Origin: Molossus alvarezi
Taxonomy: Eukaryota > Chordata > Mammalia > Chiroptera > Molossidae
Assembly (NCBI GenBank): GCA_037176705.1
Contig: CM073886.1
Span: forward strand, 1,922,001 to 1,986,000
Length of the DNA: 64,000 nt
Direction: 5' to 3'
How positions within the stretch are numbered: the stretch's first letter is position 1; each line of letters begins with the position of its first letter. The notes beneath the pieces were generated by a model, which worked only from the letters and a program-made list of their open reading frames with translations, was not told where the DNA came from and made no database searches. Below, in pieces: positions 10,124 through 20,814 of the stretch. A program made the translations under genes and the position numbers.

Positions 10124-10240
10124 AGCCAACTGCACCAGGTATTCCCAGGTGGTCTCCCACCCAATTACTAACCAGGCACAAACATGCTTTGCTTCCCAGA
10201 TCAGACTAGATCAGGAGCCTTCAGGCTAGAATGGCCAGAG
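10124..10240 (-). pseudogene. 5S rRNA pseudogene, copy 1 (diverged)
   Basis: The complement of this stretch follows vertebrate 5S rRNA end to end: GGGAATACC, TGGGAGACCACCTGG (box C region), CCTGGTTAGTAATTGGG, GGGAAGCAAAGCA (box A region) and GATCTAGTCTGATC. Box A and the 5-prime third are badly altered. A TTTT Pol III terminator follows on the minus strand (plus 10121-10124). It is not a functional rRNA gene. Confidence 0.85.
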
Positions 10241-10934
10241 AGGCTGGCAGCTGCATCCAGGCACCCTAAGAGCCTATACCTGGCTTCCAGGTCCCTCCCA
10301 GGCCTGCTGAGCTTGGTCTGGCTCCTCCCTGGGGCCAACTCTCTCTGAGCCTTCCACCTGGTCCTCACAGACCTGGGAGCTTCCCAAAACTGGAGAGCAC
10401 GGCGTCAGGGTGTGCAATGCCCTGAGTAATGAGAAAGGGGGTGCCCACCCCAACTGGGGAGCACAGAGCCCACTAAGAGTCACAAATGCGGGGGTCATGG
10501 GGGTTAGGGGCCTTGTGAGGTGGCACCAGCCTTTCCTCTCAGGCACCAGATTTCCTCCACAGGCCAGGGGGTGAAGTGGGGTGTGGTGCAGTGCTGTGAG
10601 GCATGGTGGGGTGTGGGGTGGGATGAGGGGTGGGGGACCACCCACCTCAGCACTGGGGAGGAGGCTCATTCACCCTGTTCTGGGTCCCAGTTCCCAGAGC
10701 AGCACTGGGGTCTTCCACCTGGTGTTTTGAGGTAAGAAGCCCCAGCTTTGGGTCAAGAGATGCCCTCTGAGAGGCAAGAGACTCCTCTCTCAGATTTGGG
10801 GTCTGAGAGAGAACACCTACCCAGGGCCACCTACCCACGGCCAGGATCTCAAAGTAGGCCTGGGGTTTCCTTCATACCACCAAGGGGTGCAAGGCAGTGA
10901 TGGGGGCTAGTCTTCAGTGCTGAGGGGCAAAAAT

Positions 10935-11057
10935 AGCCTACAGCACCTGGTATTCCCAGGCAGTCTTCTATCAAGGACTAACCAGGCCCCACCTTACCCT
11001 GCTTAGCTTCTGAGATCAGAGGAGATTGGGTGCATGCAGGGTGGGGTAGCCCTAGAC
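10935..11057 (-). pseudogene. 5S rRNA pseudogene, copy 2 (better preserved)
   Basis: The complement reads as 5S rRNA with GTCTAGG at the start, AGAAGCTAAGCAGGG (box A), GCCTGGTTAGT, AAGACTGCCTGGGAATACC (box C onward) and GTGCTGTAGGC at the end. It is followed by TTTTT (plus 10929-10933), a Pol III terminator. An extra TAAGGT-like insertion after box A and changes in box C mark it as a pseudogene. Confidence 0.92.
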
Positions 11058-11235
11058 ACTGGTGGCTGCAATCAGGCCCCCTGAGAGCCAGCTCCTTGCT
11101 TCCAGGCCACTCCCAGTGCTCGGCTGCCTTGACTAAGCACTGACCAGCCCCTCCCTGGAACCAACTCTCCCTGAGCCTTCCAGCTGGTCCTCACAGACCT
11201 TAGGAGCTTTCCAAGAGTGGATGAGGGCACCACCT

Positions 11236-11809
11236 CGGAGCGTGGGATGGGGAAATGTGGGTAACATGTTCATTCAATTCAGAAAAATGAGTGTAATTAT
11301 GGACTCTTTACGAGTGCTCGTAGTGTGGAATTAAGCCTTGAGAAAGGCTCGAATCGTCCACGGCCTGGGAAAGATAAATGGAAGAAACAAGCAAGCAGAT
11401 CTGCAAACATGAAAAGATCTCACAGTCCTAAATGTCTGAAAGGGCGCTACCAGGAGGAGTGCTGGGCCACGAGGCTGCTCTGGGTTTCTTGCAAAGTCCA
11501 CAGGCAGCACCAGTGAAATGGAACACGCACCCCGGCAGCAGTCTCTCTCCTCTGATGGAGGACCCATAGAAGTGACAAGAGCACCCAAAAAAGCAGCAGA
11601 GACATCAGAGCAGCTCAGTGCACCAAGCTGCACAGTGAACACAGTAAATGCCATCTCCCCAAGTTGGGTAAATGGAGGTGCATTCACCATGCTGAAGCAT
11701 TACTCCCGGCTACCCCTGCCCGAACCTGGGAGGACATACTCTGCTGGCCAAAGACACTCTTGTCCCTCTGGTCCTGCGATATCTGCAGGACACTGTGCAA
11801 CAGAATCCT
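11236..11809. other. Region downstream (minus strand) of the homeobox relic
   Basis: Both strands have moderately long open frames (minus 11331-11690; plus 11325-11516 and 11518-11871). I recognise no motif in them. If the minus-strand homeobox relic ends at its TAA at 11810, this stretch would correspond to its 3-prime UTR and flank. Confidence 0.35.
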
Positions 11810-12378
11810 TTACAGAGCCAGTGACATCCAGGGGTTCTCATCCGCAAATTCTTCTTGGTACCCAGATGTAAAAAAGGAGAAGGGTCCCTCCAAGAGGTCT
11901 TGGAGTGAGAGCAGATCTGTAAAATCAGGGGTCACAACAGAATCTGGTGAGAGATTGGAAGCATAGATGCCCTGAGGCCACACTGGGCTAGTGCAGGAGC
12001 TGGGGCTGGTGCAGCCTGGAGTATATTCTGGGCTCTCTTTATAGTCTCCCACCAGGCTTGGCTATGGCTGAGAATACTGGGTTCTGCTGCAGGAAAGAGT
12101 CTGAAGGGGCTGGGCAGAGGAGGGCTGCAAAGACACAGGGCCTCTGGTACTCAGGGGCTCCAGGGGTACTCAGGGCCCACAGGCACAAGCACAGACACAG
12201 GCACAGGGGCAGCCTCAAGCACAGGCATGGGCACAGCCACAGGGGCAGCCTCAGGCATAGGCACAGGCACAAAGACAAAGACTCTGGGGCCCTGGGGCTT
12301 AGCAAAGACTTCTGTTCCTTGTCCCCTGGGCTGTCTCAGCAGCCTAGTGTATTTGGCCCTGAAGTTCTTGGACCACAC
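11810..12378 (-). pseudogene. PRD-like homeobox gene relic, last exon (TPRX/CRX-like)
   Basis: On the minus strand 12349-12378 encodes VWSKNFRAKY, matching homeodomain recognition helix 3 (usually VWFKNRRAK) at seven of nine positions. The codons differ from the common form by only a few bases. Upstream (12379-12404) is a pyrimidine tract ending CTG instead of CAG. OTX/CRX-type and related PRD-like genes have an intron exactly before this VW, so this looks like a last exon with a damaged acceptor rather than a processed copy. Downstream comes a Pro/Val/Ala-rich repeat, then an acidic, hydrophobic tail (TPDFTDLLSLQDLLEGP, ending NPWMSLAL and TAA). This tail resembles a transactivation domain. 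Helix 3 and the tail lie in different frames and a stop falls near 12151, so it is broken. Helices 1-2 were not found. Confidence 0.6.
12174..12282 (-). repeat. Coding-type minisatellite within the homeobox relic
   Basis: On the minus strand this has a CCTGTG-type hexamer and a 36-bp higher-order unit. Each unit contains TGAGGCTGCCCCTGTG and then CTGTG/ATGCCTGTG steps, translating to EAAPV followed by PVPMP-like dipeptides. Such proline-rich short repeats after the homeodomain are a feature of TPRX-type proteins, which supports the exon call. Confidence 0.6.
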
Positions 12379-12404
12379 CAGGAAAGAGGGGACAGGAAGG
12401 AAGT

Positions 12405-13471
12405 GTAACAGGGTAGAAGCTTGCAGCAGCCACCTCTGCCCAGTTGTGAGGCTGCTCAGGTGAGAAAGGTCAGCCTCACACCTCTCCCTCCAGCCATAGA
12501 CCCAATTATTAAAACTGGGGTCCCAAGACCTGGATGAGGGGCAGCCAAAAAAATAAGTGGGGCAGGGCTTGGACACCCAGAGCCAAGAAGGTTCCCAGGT
12601 TCACAAGGCCCAGAGGTGTAGGCATGGGGATCATTAGTCTGGGCTGGATCATGCTTCCACTTTGTACCACATAGGGTGGGGATCAACTTGGGGTTCAGCT
12701 CTGTACACACAGGTAACCCCTTGTTATTGGGTGACCCAGAGCAGCACTTGGTCCCTTTAGGCTTGGTTTCCCCACCTCTGTGAGGGAGGGCAGGAAGGCT
12801 GCCTTGGTACCTCTGAAATGAGAGGGGTGGGTGGTCACTGGGGTTGGCATTGGGGGTGGGGCTTGTATACCTCACTTGGTTCTCCTGGAGACACCAAGCT
12901 CTCACATTCCAGGTAGGTGGGGTAATGGTCCTCAGCTCCTACCACTGTTCCGCGCTGTACACCAATTGCTTCCACCTCTGCAGCCTCCTCTGGTGCTTTG
13001 GGGAGAGTGAGAAGCCTGGCAAATGGGCAAAACAGGGTCAGAGGAGCCCCAAGCACAGTCCACAGCCCATAAGGCACCCTGGAGCCTGCCTGGGCCAGGC
13101 CCTGTGAGGAGGTGCGGGTCCCATGCCTGAGGGCAGAAGGCAGGTCTGTGGAGAAGAGTGTGGCACCTGGACTAAACATCCTGACCCTCCACCCCTCTGC
13201 ACCAGCCCGTTTTATCCAGGCCTCAGCGTCCATGTTTCTGAAATGGGCCTCATCACAGATCCTGTATTATTATTACAGGGCCAGAGCCCAGGGAGGCAGG
13301 CAGAGCAGGTCTCAGACTCATCCAGGCTAGTGCCCTGGCACTTATCACCCAGGTTCAATGACTGCAGCTTCCTGACACTCTCAGGAGGCCAGTGTGCCAG
13401 GTCCACTGCTCATCTTGCTTCAAAATGCAGTTCTATAGCCAAATGCACTAAGCGCTCCAGACAAGCTGGAC
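12405..13471 (-). other. Possible intron and upstream part of the homeobox relic
   Basis: If the exon call at 12378 is right, this is intronic or upstream sequence on the minus strand. Open frames at 12456-12905 and 12835-13233 (minus) show no homeodomain helices, so no further exon is called. Confidence 0.3.
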
Positions 13472-13496
13472 CTTGTGTGTGTGTGTGTGTGTGTGT
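13472..13496 (+). repeat. (GT)n microsatellite
   Basis: This is an uninterrupted GT dinucleotide run of about 12 units, starting CTTGTGTGTG and ending GTGTCTTTG. Confidence 0.9.
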
Positions 13497-13634
13497 CTTT
13501 GAGTGTGAAAGTGTATGAGCAGGCAGGTGGATGATTGTGGGGCAAAAAATAAAGGGCCCTGACCCCCTCCAATGTGTGACCTTCTGGACATCTTACATAA
13601 TAAAAGGAAGAACTGAACATGGTTGTGTCCATTT

Positions 13635-13649
13635 AAAACCTCCAGACTC
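13635..13649 (+). repeat. Probable decayed target-site duplication, L1 copy 1, left
   Basis: AAAACCTCCAGACTC here against AAAACCTTTGGACTC at 20378-20392 is 12 of 15 identical. The preceding ATTT gives a TTT/AAAA nick context. Confidence 0.55.
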
Positions 13650-13967
13650 ACAAGCACACCTGGCACCATCGAACCAGTGGACACTCTGTGTCAATGCAGA
13701 CTGGTGCACAGTAGTGGAGCTCCCAAGGTGCCAGTCGCAAAAGCGGCAGACAGCCCAGAGCCCAACACCATCCCCCATAGTAGCAGCCTGATCAGAGTCA
13801 AGATATACAGCCAGCAACAGAGGCTGGGGAGCAGACATCCATCCTCAAGCAACAGAAGCACAGACCAGCAGCTGAGACCCATCCCAAAAACTACAGCAAA
13901 AGCTGAGCAGGAGTTGAGCCCACAGGGCAGCAGCACTCCCCAGCCACCAGTGGCATGACCTGGCACT

Positions 13968-14290
13968 CCACAAAGGCCTGTGCAACTCAGAAGCCCACAA
14001 AAGCAGTGGGAAGCCAGAGCCCTGGAGAGACTGGTGCAATCCAGCTACCCGCCCCTGAGAACTGCAGGGTGTGGGGGCACCAGAGAGACCTGTGTGACCC
14101 AGCAGGGACTGTGCCATCTAGGGACCCACGGGGCCTGTGGGGTGCTGAAGCACCAGAGAGGCCTGTGAAACCCAGAAGCCCATAACATAGGCATAGAGCC
14201 AAGTCCCCAAAGAGACTGTGTGATCCAGCTACTTGCAGGATTTTCAGGTTGCAGGGGCACCAGAAAGGCCTGTGTGACCCAGCTGCACAC
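13968..14290 (+). repeat. L1 promoter monomers, copy 1
   Basis: Successive anchors (G)GCCTGTG or GACCTGTG fall at 13975, 14087, 14160 and 14267. The spacings are 112, 73 and 107 bp, that is one clean 73-bp step flanked by partial units. Each unit carries CACCAGAGAGGCCTGTG, GACTGTGCCATC and GGGGTGC-like blocks. It is the same monomer as in copy 3. Confidence 0.75.
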
Positions 14291-15675
14291 AAGATAGGCA
14301 TAGAGAATGTGAAACTGAAGGCGGAGTGAATAGAAGCTACGTAGACAATTTCCCAGGACCAAATGGGAATTACAACTAAAAGAAAAACAAATTCTCAGAA
14401 AAAAAGCAACAGAAAAGCAGCAGGACAAAACCAAATAACGAGGATCTGGTAGGATCTGTGGAACTGTGAAAGGGTAGCAAGCTGGGAGCCCAGAAACAGC
14501 AGAAGTCTTAGCTGTAAGCAGCACCCTTGGGGAATAAAGATCAAGCCTGTACCACAGTGCAAAGAACTGGAATAGAGCTCTAAAATAGCCACAGCCACAC
14601 ACCAGAAGGCTACAGTACATAAAGGGCATGCTGGGCTGGAACTCTGTGGGGACACCCAGGATTTGGCGGGCACTCAGAGTTTTTGCTGAGTTGTGGTTAC
14701 AAAAGACAGTGAACAGTGTGTTCCTTCTCAGAGCTATGGGGAAAAGCAACAGCCCTTCACCCTAGGAAATTCATCCCTTCCTGGGTGAGGCCAAAAAATG
14801 CAAACCAAGGCTTATAAATAACCAGCCTCTATTCCACCCTCTGGAAATCCTCTTATGCAGAACACCAGGGCTACGGTCCAAGGAACTGGGTAACTGAGAC
14901 TACTACCCTCCAGAAAAATGCTAGAGGATAACAGAACTTGAAAATCTACCCAGGAAAGTAAGACTTGACAGTGGTGTTTAATGTGGGCACACCCAGACTC
15001 ATCCAAACCCAGTAGAGGGAGCCACAAACAGCAGACCACCAACATCCACAGGGAAAATTTGGCAGGCTCCAAAACCCACTGAGATCGCCAGAATGGTGAA
15101 ACAAGAAAAAAAAGTCCAAAATGAAAGAACTTTATTGAAGATGAGATAAATGAAATGCAGCTAAGCAAATTATCAGAGGTAGATTCAGAGCCATGATCTT
15201 GAGGAAGCTCAACAGCATAGTAAAAACATCAGCACCATGAGTAGAGATATAGAAACATTGAAAACCAACCAAGTGAAAATGAAGAATGACTTAGCAGAAA
15301 TTAGAAACACACTGGAAGGACTAACCAGAAGAGTAGAGGAAGCTGAGGACCAGATCAGTGAATTAGAAGACAGAGTAGGAAAAAATCAACCAATCAGAAA
15401 ACCAAAAGGAAAAAACAGTTAAAAACAGGAAGACAGCTTAAGAGAACTGTGGGACAGCTGGAAATGTAATAACATTTACATCATAGGAGTCCCCGAAGAG
15501 GAAGAAAATGGGGAAGGGTTAGAGATTATATTTGAAGAAATAGTGACAGAAAACTTTCCTAACTTGGTGAAGGAAGAAGGCATTCAAGTTCAAGAAGCAC
15601 AGAGAGCCCCAAGTAAGAAGACCCAAAAAGGCCCACACCAAGACACATGGTAATTAAAAGGCCAAAAATTAAAGA

Positions 15676-15680
15676 CAAAG
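15676..15680 (+). repeat. Target-site duplication of the solo LTR, left
   Basis: CAAAG is repeated at 16130-16134 directly after the LTR end. One copy belongs to the original L1 ORF1 stretch GACAAAGAGAGAATCC. Confidence 0.7.
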
Positions 15681-16129
15681 TGAAGAAGTTCTGAGGATCA
15701 CGAAAGTGAGACCCATGTACTAAAGACACTAAGGGCAGCTGCAAACAGCTGAACCTTATTGCATTCCCACGATTATGCCTGAAGCTTTGCGAATGAGCTC
15801 AGGCGCTCCTATGTTGCAAACAGGGGGAGCCTGAAGGAGCAGTTGCATGCATTGACCTTCCTGGGAACATTCTTACTAAGAACAGTATGTGAACAGACAA
15901 GGGAGTATGTTATTCAGATAAAGGGTTCAAGAAAAGAATAAAAACAAAGTCCAATAAGGCTGCTAAGTAAGCAAGACAGGTTGCCAAACTTTTGCCTTTA
16001 AAAATAAACTGCTGCAAGCACTCAGGGCTGCAGCCATGTCCTGTCTATGTGTGTCTTGTCTTCTGTGTGTCTTGTGTGTCTTATGTTCTGTGTTCATTCC
16101 CTTCTTCAACTTAAAAAGAAACCGCTACA
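15681..16129 (+). mobile_element. Solo LTR of an endogenous retrovirus, inside L1 ORF1
   Basis: The insert is 449 bp, begins TGAAGAAG and ends CGCTACA (TG...CA), and is bounded by a 5-bp duplication CAAAG (15676-15680 and 16130-16134). L1 ORF1 sequence is continuous once the insert and one CAAAG are ignored. Inside, AAAAATAAACTGCTGCAAGC near 16000 gives a polyadenylation signal followed by an R/U5-like stretch, and a GAATAAAAAC stretch near 15936 is TATA-like. No internal retroviral sequence remains, as expected after recombination between two LTRs. The class is uncertain; a 5-bp duplication would fit several ERV groups. Confidence 0.75.
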
Positions 16130-16467
16130 CAAAGAGAGAATCCTAAAGGCAGTAAGAGATAAGCAACAGGTCACCTACAAAGAAAACCCCATAAGGCTCT
16201 CAGCTGACTTCTCAACAGAAACACTACAGGCCAGAAGGAGTGTCATGAAGTAATCAATGTCATGAAAAACAAGAATCTAAACCCAAGACAACTCTATCCA
16301 CAAGGCTATTATTCAAAATAGAAGGTCAAATAGAGAGCTTTCCAGACCAAAAAAAAAAAAGGCAAAGCAAATATATTAACAAAAAACTAGCCCTGCAAGA
16401 AATGTGAAAAGAACTGCTGTAATTAGCAAAAGAAATGGGAAGAATATTAGAACCACACTAAACAATA

Positions 16468-19400
16468 ATGGCAATAAATAAGTACATATCAATTATCACC
16501 TTAAATGTGAATGGTTTGAATGCTCTGATAAAAAGACACAGAGTAGATGACTGGATAAGAAAGCATGACTAACATATATGTTGCTTACAAGAGACCCACC
16601 TCACAACAAAAGACTCACATAGGTTGAAAGTGAAGGAATGGAAAAAAATTTTTCAAGCAAATGAAAATTTTAAAAAAGCTGGGGTAGTTTTTTTGTATAA
16701 TATTTATCATACAAAATCTGATGAGTATGAAATATCATACTCATATCTGATAAATTAGATTTCAAAATGAAGGCCTTAACTAGAGACAAAGAAGGCCACT
16801 ACATAATATTAAAAAGATCTATCCAACAGGAAGATATAACCTTGGTAAACATACATGCACCCAATATAGGAGCACCAACATAGATGAAAAATCTTTTGGA
16901 GGACTTCAAAGGAGAAATCAACAGGAATACAATCACAGCAGGAAACTTTGACACCCCACTGACATCACTGGACAGATCATCTAGACAAAAAATTAACAAG
17001 GAAACACAGACTCTAAATGAAGCACTAGATCAAATGGATTTAATAGATATATGCAGAAAATTATACCCCAAAACTGCAGAATTTACATTCTTCTCAAGTG
17101 CACATGAGACATTCTCAAAGATAGACCACATGTTATGACAAAAACTAAGTCTCTACAAGTTCAAAAACATTGATATCATATCAAGCATATTCTCAGATTA
17201 CAATGGCATACAACTAGAAATCAATTGCAACAAGAACATGCAAAGACATTTGAAAACATGGAGGCTAAATAGTATGTAATTGAACGATGAATGGGTTATT
17301 ATAGAGATCAAGGAAAAATTAAAAACTTCCTGGAAACCAATAAAAATGCACACACAACAACACAAAATCTATGGGATGCAGCGAAAGCAGTTCTGAGAGA
17401 AAAATTCATAGCACTATAGGCCTAACTCAAGAAGCAAGAATAATTTCTAATAGACTATCCAACCTCACAACTTAAACAACTAGAAAGCAAACAAAAAGAA
17501 AACCGCCAAGCAAGTAGAAGGACAGAAATGGTAATAATCAGAGCAGAAATAAATGACATGGAGACCAAAAAAACAATTCAAAGGATCAATGAAACAAACA
17601 GTTGGTTCGTTGAAAAGATAAACAAGATTGGTGGACCCTTAGCTAGACTCACCAAGAAACAAAGAGAACCCAAATACACAAAATCAGAAATGAAAAAGGA
17701 GAAATAATAACAGACACCACAGAAATACAAAGGATTGTTAACAAATATTATGAACAATTATGAGACAACAAATTTGACAATCTAAGTGAAACGAACAAAT
17801 TTCTAGAAACACATAGTCTCCCAAAACTGGACCGGGAAGAGATAGAAAACTTGAATAGACTAATAACAACAAAATAAATTGAAAATATAATCAAGAATCT
17901 CCCAGAAAACAAAAGCCCAGGACCAAACGGATTCAGGGGGGAATTTTATTGAACATTCAAAAAAGAAATAATACCCATTCTCATCAAACTAAAAATTTTC
18001 AAGAAGAAAAAAGACTTCCAACCTCGTTTTATGAGGCCAGCATAATTCTAATGCTAAAACCAGAAAAAGACACTACAATGAAAGAAAACTGCAGGCCAAT
18101 ATCTCTGATTAACATAGATGCCAAAATCCGAAACCAAATACTAGCAAATCAAATTTAGCAATACATCAAAAAATATATATTCATTATGACCAAGTGGGAT
18201 TCATCTCAGGGATGCAAGGCTGACACAGTATTCAAAAATCAATAAATGTGATACACCACATAAACCAAATGAAAGGTAAAAATCATATGATCATATCAAT
18301 AGATGCTGAAAAAGCATTCGACAAAAATCCAGCACCCATTTCTGATAAAATCGTGCAGCAATCTGGGAATACAGGGATCATATTTCAACATAATAAAGGC
18401 CATATATGAAAGACCTACAGCCAACATCATACTCAATGGGCAAAAACTAAAAACATTTTCCTTAAGAACAGGAACAAGACAAGTATGCCCACTTTCACCT
18501 CTCTTATTTAACATAGTTCTGGAAGTCTTACCCACAGTAATCAGACAAGAAGAAAAAATAAAAGGGATCCAAATTGGAAAGGAGGAAGTGAAACTGTCAT
18601 TATTCGCAGATGACATAATACTATACGTAGAAAACCCCAAAGACCCCATCAAAAATTAACTAGACTTAATAAATGAATAAATTAACATCAAGATATTGAT
18701 GGCATTCTTATACACCAATGATGAACTCACAGGAACGGAACCAAACAAACAAAAAATTCAATTTATCATCGTGGCAATAAAATTAAAATACCTAGGAATA
18801 AACTTAACCAAAGAAACAAGGGACCTATTTGCAGAAAACTACAGGTCATTGAAAAAATAAAAAATATATATATAGAAAGCACATACCTTGTTCATGGATT
18901 GGAAGAATTAACATCATTAAAATGTCCATAATCCCCAAAGCAATCTATAGATTCACTGTAATCTCCATCAAAATACCAATGACATACTTAACAGAATTAG
19001 AAGAAATACTTCAAAAGTTCATATGAAACCAAAAAGACCACAAATAGCCACAACAATTTTGAAAAAGAAGCATAATTTTGGAGGGATCACATTACCAGAT
19101 TTCAAGTTATACTATAAAGCCACTGTAACCAAAACAGCCTGATACTGACACAAGAACAGGCATATAAACCACTGGAACAGAACAGAGAACCCAGAAATGG
19201 ACCCAAGACAATATGATCAATTAATATTTGACAAAGGGAGGAGACTGTGGGCAACAAAATCTCAGACATCATACGCAGCAGAATTTTTACTGACACATCA
19301 CCTAAGGCAATAGAAACAAAGGAGAAAATGAACACATGGGACTACATCAAACTCAAAAGCTTCTGCACAGCAAAAGATACAATCATCAAAACGGAAAGGC

Positions 19401-20131
19401 TACCCACTGTATGGGAGAGCATCATTGCCAATGATATATCAGGTAAGGGGTTAATTTCCAATACATATAGAGTGCTCATACAACTCAACAAAAGGAAGAC
19501 AAAGAACCCAATTAAAAAATAGGCAGAGGAGCTGAATAGACACCTCTCCAAACAGGACATACAAATGGCCAAGAGACATATGAATAAATGCTCAACATCA
19601 CTTATCATCAAAGAGATGCAAATTCAAACAACAATGAGATATCACCTTACACCTGTCAGAATGGCCGCCATCAACAAATCATCAAACAACAAGTGTTGGT
19701 GAGGGTGTGGAGAAAAGGGGACTCTAGTACACTGCTGGTGGGAATGCTGACTGGTGCAACCACTATGGAAAACAATATGGTGTTACCTCAAAAAATTAAA
19801 AATTGAACTGCCATTTGACCCTGTGATCCCACTTCTAGGAATATACCCTAAGAAGCCTGAAACACCAATCAGAAAGAATATATGTACCCCTATGTTCAAA
19901 GCAGCACTATTTACAATAGCTAAGATCTGGAAACAGCCAAATGTGCATCAGTAGATGAATGGATAAAAAAGCTGTGGTACATATACACAGTGGAGTAGTA
20001 TGTAGCTGTAAGAAAGAAAGATCTCTTATCCTTTGAGATGACATGAAGGGACCTGGAAAGTATTATTCTAAGTGAACAAGCCAAACAGAGAAAGACAAGT
20101 ATCATACAATGTCACTTAATCGTGAAATATA
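16468..20131 (+). pseudogene. L1 copy 1 ORF2 (endonuclease and reverse transcriptase), broken
   Basis: It starts ATGGCAATAAATAAGTACAT. The first residues (SIITLNVNGLNAL) belong to the apurinic/apyrimidinic-type endonuclease, interrupted by a stop near 16567. The reverse transcriptase core is recognisable, with the catalytic F-A-D-D motif at 18603-18614 in a 118-codon open piece (18303-18659). Downstream pieces match the C-terminal region up to about 20131. There are many stops and indels, so no activity is expected. Confidence 0.85.
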
Positions 20132-20392
20132 ATGAACATAACACTCTGAGGAATGGGATAGTCCCAGAGACATGGAAGGAGGGTACAGACTGGCATATCC
20201 CAGAAGAGGAGGTGGTGGGGGAGAGATAAACCACAGAACTTACATTCATGTATGCATGAACAATGGACATGGACAAAAAAGCTGGGGACAGGACGGGAGG
20301 GAGAGGGAGGAGGGAATCAGTGGGGGACAAAGGAGAAACATCTGTAACAAAAATAAATTACTTAAAAATAAATAAATAAAACCTTTGGACTC

Positions 20393-20626
20393 TTGGAGTC
20401 AATCTGGGGGCACAGAGGTCAGAATGGTAATGGGAGAGACCCTTCTTCCAGGCTTAGGTGTCCCCTTCACTGATACCATGGACATTTGTGGGGTGGGGTG
20501 GGGTGGGAATGTTGAGAAGGTCTGAGCAGGTTTGGTGTGGCAGGAATGAATACAGTGGACAGACCTCGCCACTAACCCTGCACCTTCTGGCCTCCATGAC
20601 CCATATGTAAATGAACAGAGCAATTA
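20393..20626. other. Short unassigned segment
   Basis: Single-copy sequence with a short GGGGT repeat (about 20490-20507). No gene is evident. Confidence 0.5.
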
Positions 20627-20814
20627 AAAACAATTTCTATTTTATTGATGTTAGAGAGAGAGATCTAGAAACAATGATGAGAGAGAACATCGATTGGCCA
20701 CCTCCTGCACGCCTACTTCTGGAGATCAGGCCCATAACCTGGGCACATGCCCAGACCTGGAATGGAACTTGGTGCAGGGTCCATGCTGTACCACTAAGCC
20801 ACACCAGCTGGGTG
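20627..20814 (-). mobile_element. Ves SINE
   Basis: ATTTTATTGATGTTAGAGAG, AACATCGATTGGCCACCTCC, GGGCACATGCCCAGACC and CCACTAAGCCACACCAGCTG mark a minus-strand Ves copy of the slightly shorter subtype. Confidence 0.85.

Larger units (their letters stand above)
10100..11235 (-). repeat. Tandem duplication of a 5S-containing unit, spacing about 811 bp
   Basis: The two 5S relics have the same orientation, and their 5S-upstream flanks are homologous for about 180 bp. Both share GCTTCCAGG, CCAACTCTC, TGAGCCTTCCA, CTGGTCCTCACAGACC and GGAGCTT in order. A shorter match (CTGAGGGG plus A-run) lies on the 3-prime side. Flank sharing argues for duplication of a genomic 5S unit rather than two separate RNA-templated insertions. 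The unit is shorter than the roughly 1.6-2.2 kb typical of mouse and human 5S arrays. Confidence 0.7.
15093..16422 (+). pseudogene. L1 copy 1 ORF1, broken
   Basis: The coiled-coil part is visible at 15237-15422 (MSRDIETLKTNQ, EDQISELEDRV) and ends at a stop. RRM phrases follow to 15680 (GVPEEEEN, NFPNLVKEE). A 449-bp solo LTR then interrupts, and the C-terminal domain resumes at 16135 with ERILKAVRDKQQ and IRLSADFSTETLQ. Frameshifts follow. It cannot produce an ORF1 protein. Confidence 0.85.
13650..20377 (+). mobile_element. L1 copy 1, near full length, inactive
   Basis: The order is a 5-prime region with 73-bp tandem monomers (about 13968-14290), a non-repeated leader, ORF1 (from 15093, split by a solo LTR), ORF2 (from 16468), and a 3-prime UTR with a G-rich stretch ending GTAACAAAAATAAATTACTT and an A-rich tail. 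Many stops and frameshifts break both ORFs. A 15-bp flanking pair with three mismatches looks like an aged target-site duplication. Compared with copy 3 it lacks about 300 bp at the 5-prime end, so it may be slightly truncated. Confidence 0.88.

Noticed and set aside
10935..11057. Functional 5S rRNA gene
   Set aside because: There is an insertion after box A, altered box C and changes at the 5-prime end. It is a pseudogene.
12420..12480. Homeodomain helices 1-2 directly upstream of helix 3 (a TFSPEQ-like phrase in another frame)
   Set aside because: The phrase requires a different frame and lies in what looks like intron sequence with a pyrimidine tract. I treat it as coincidence.
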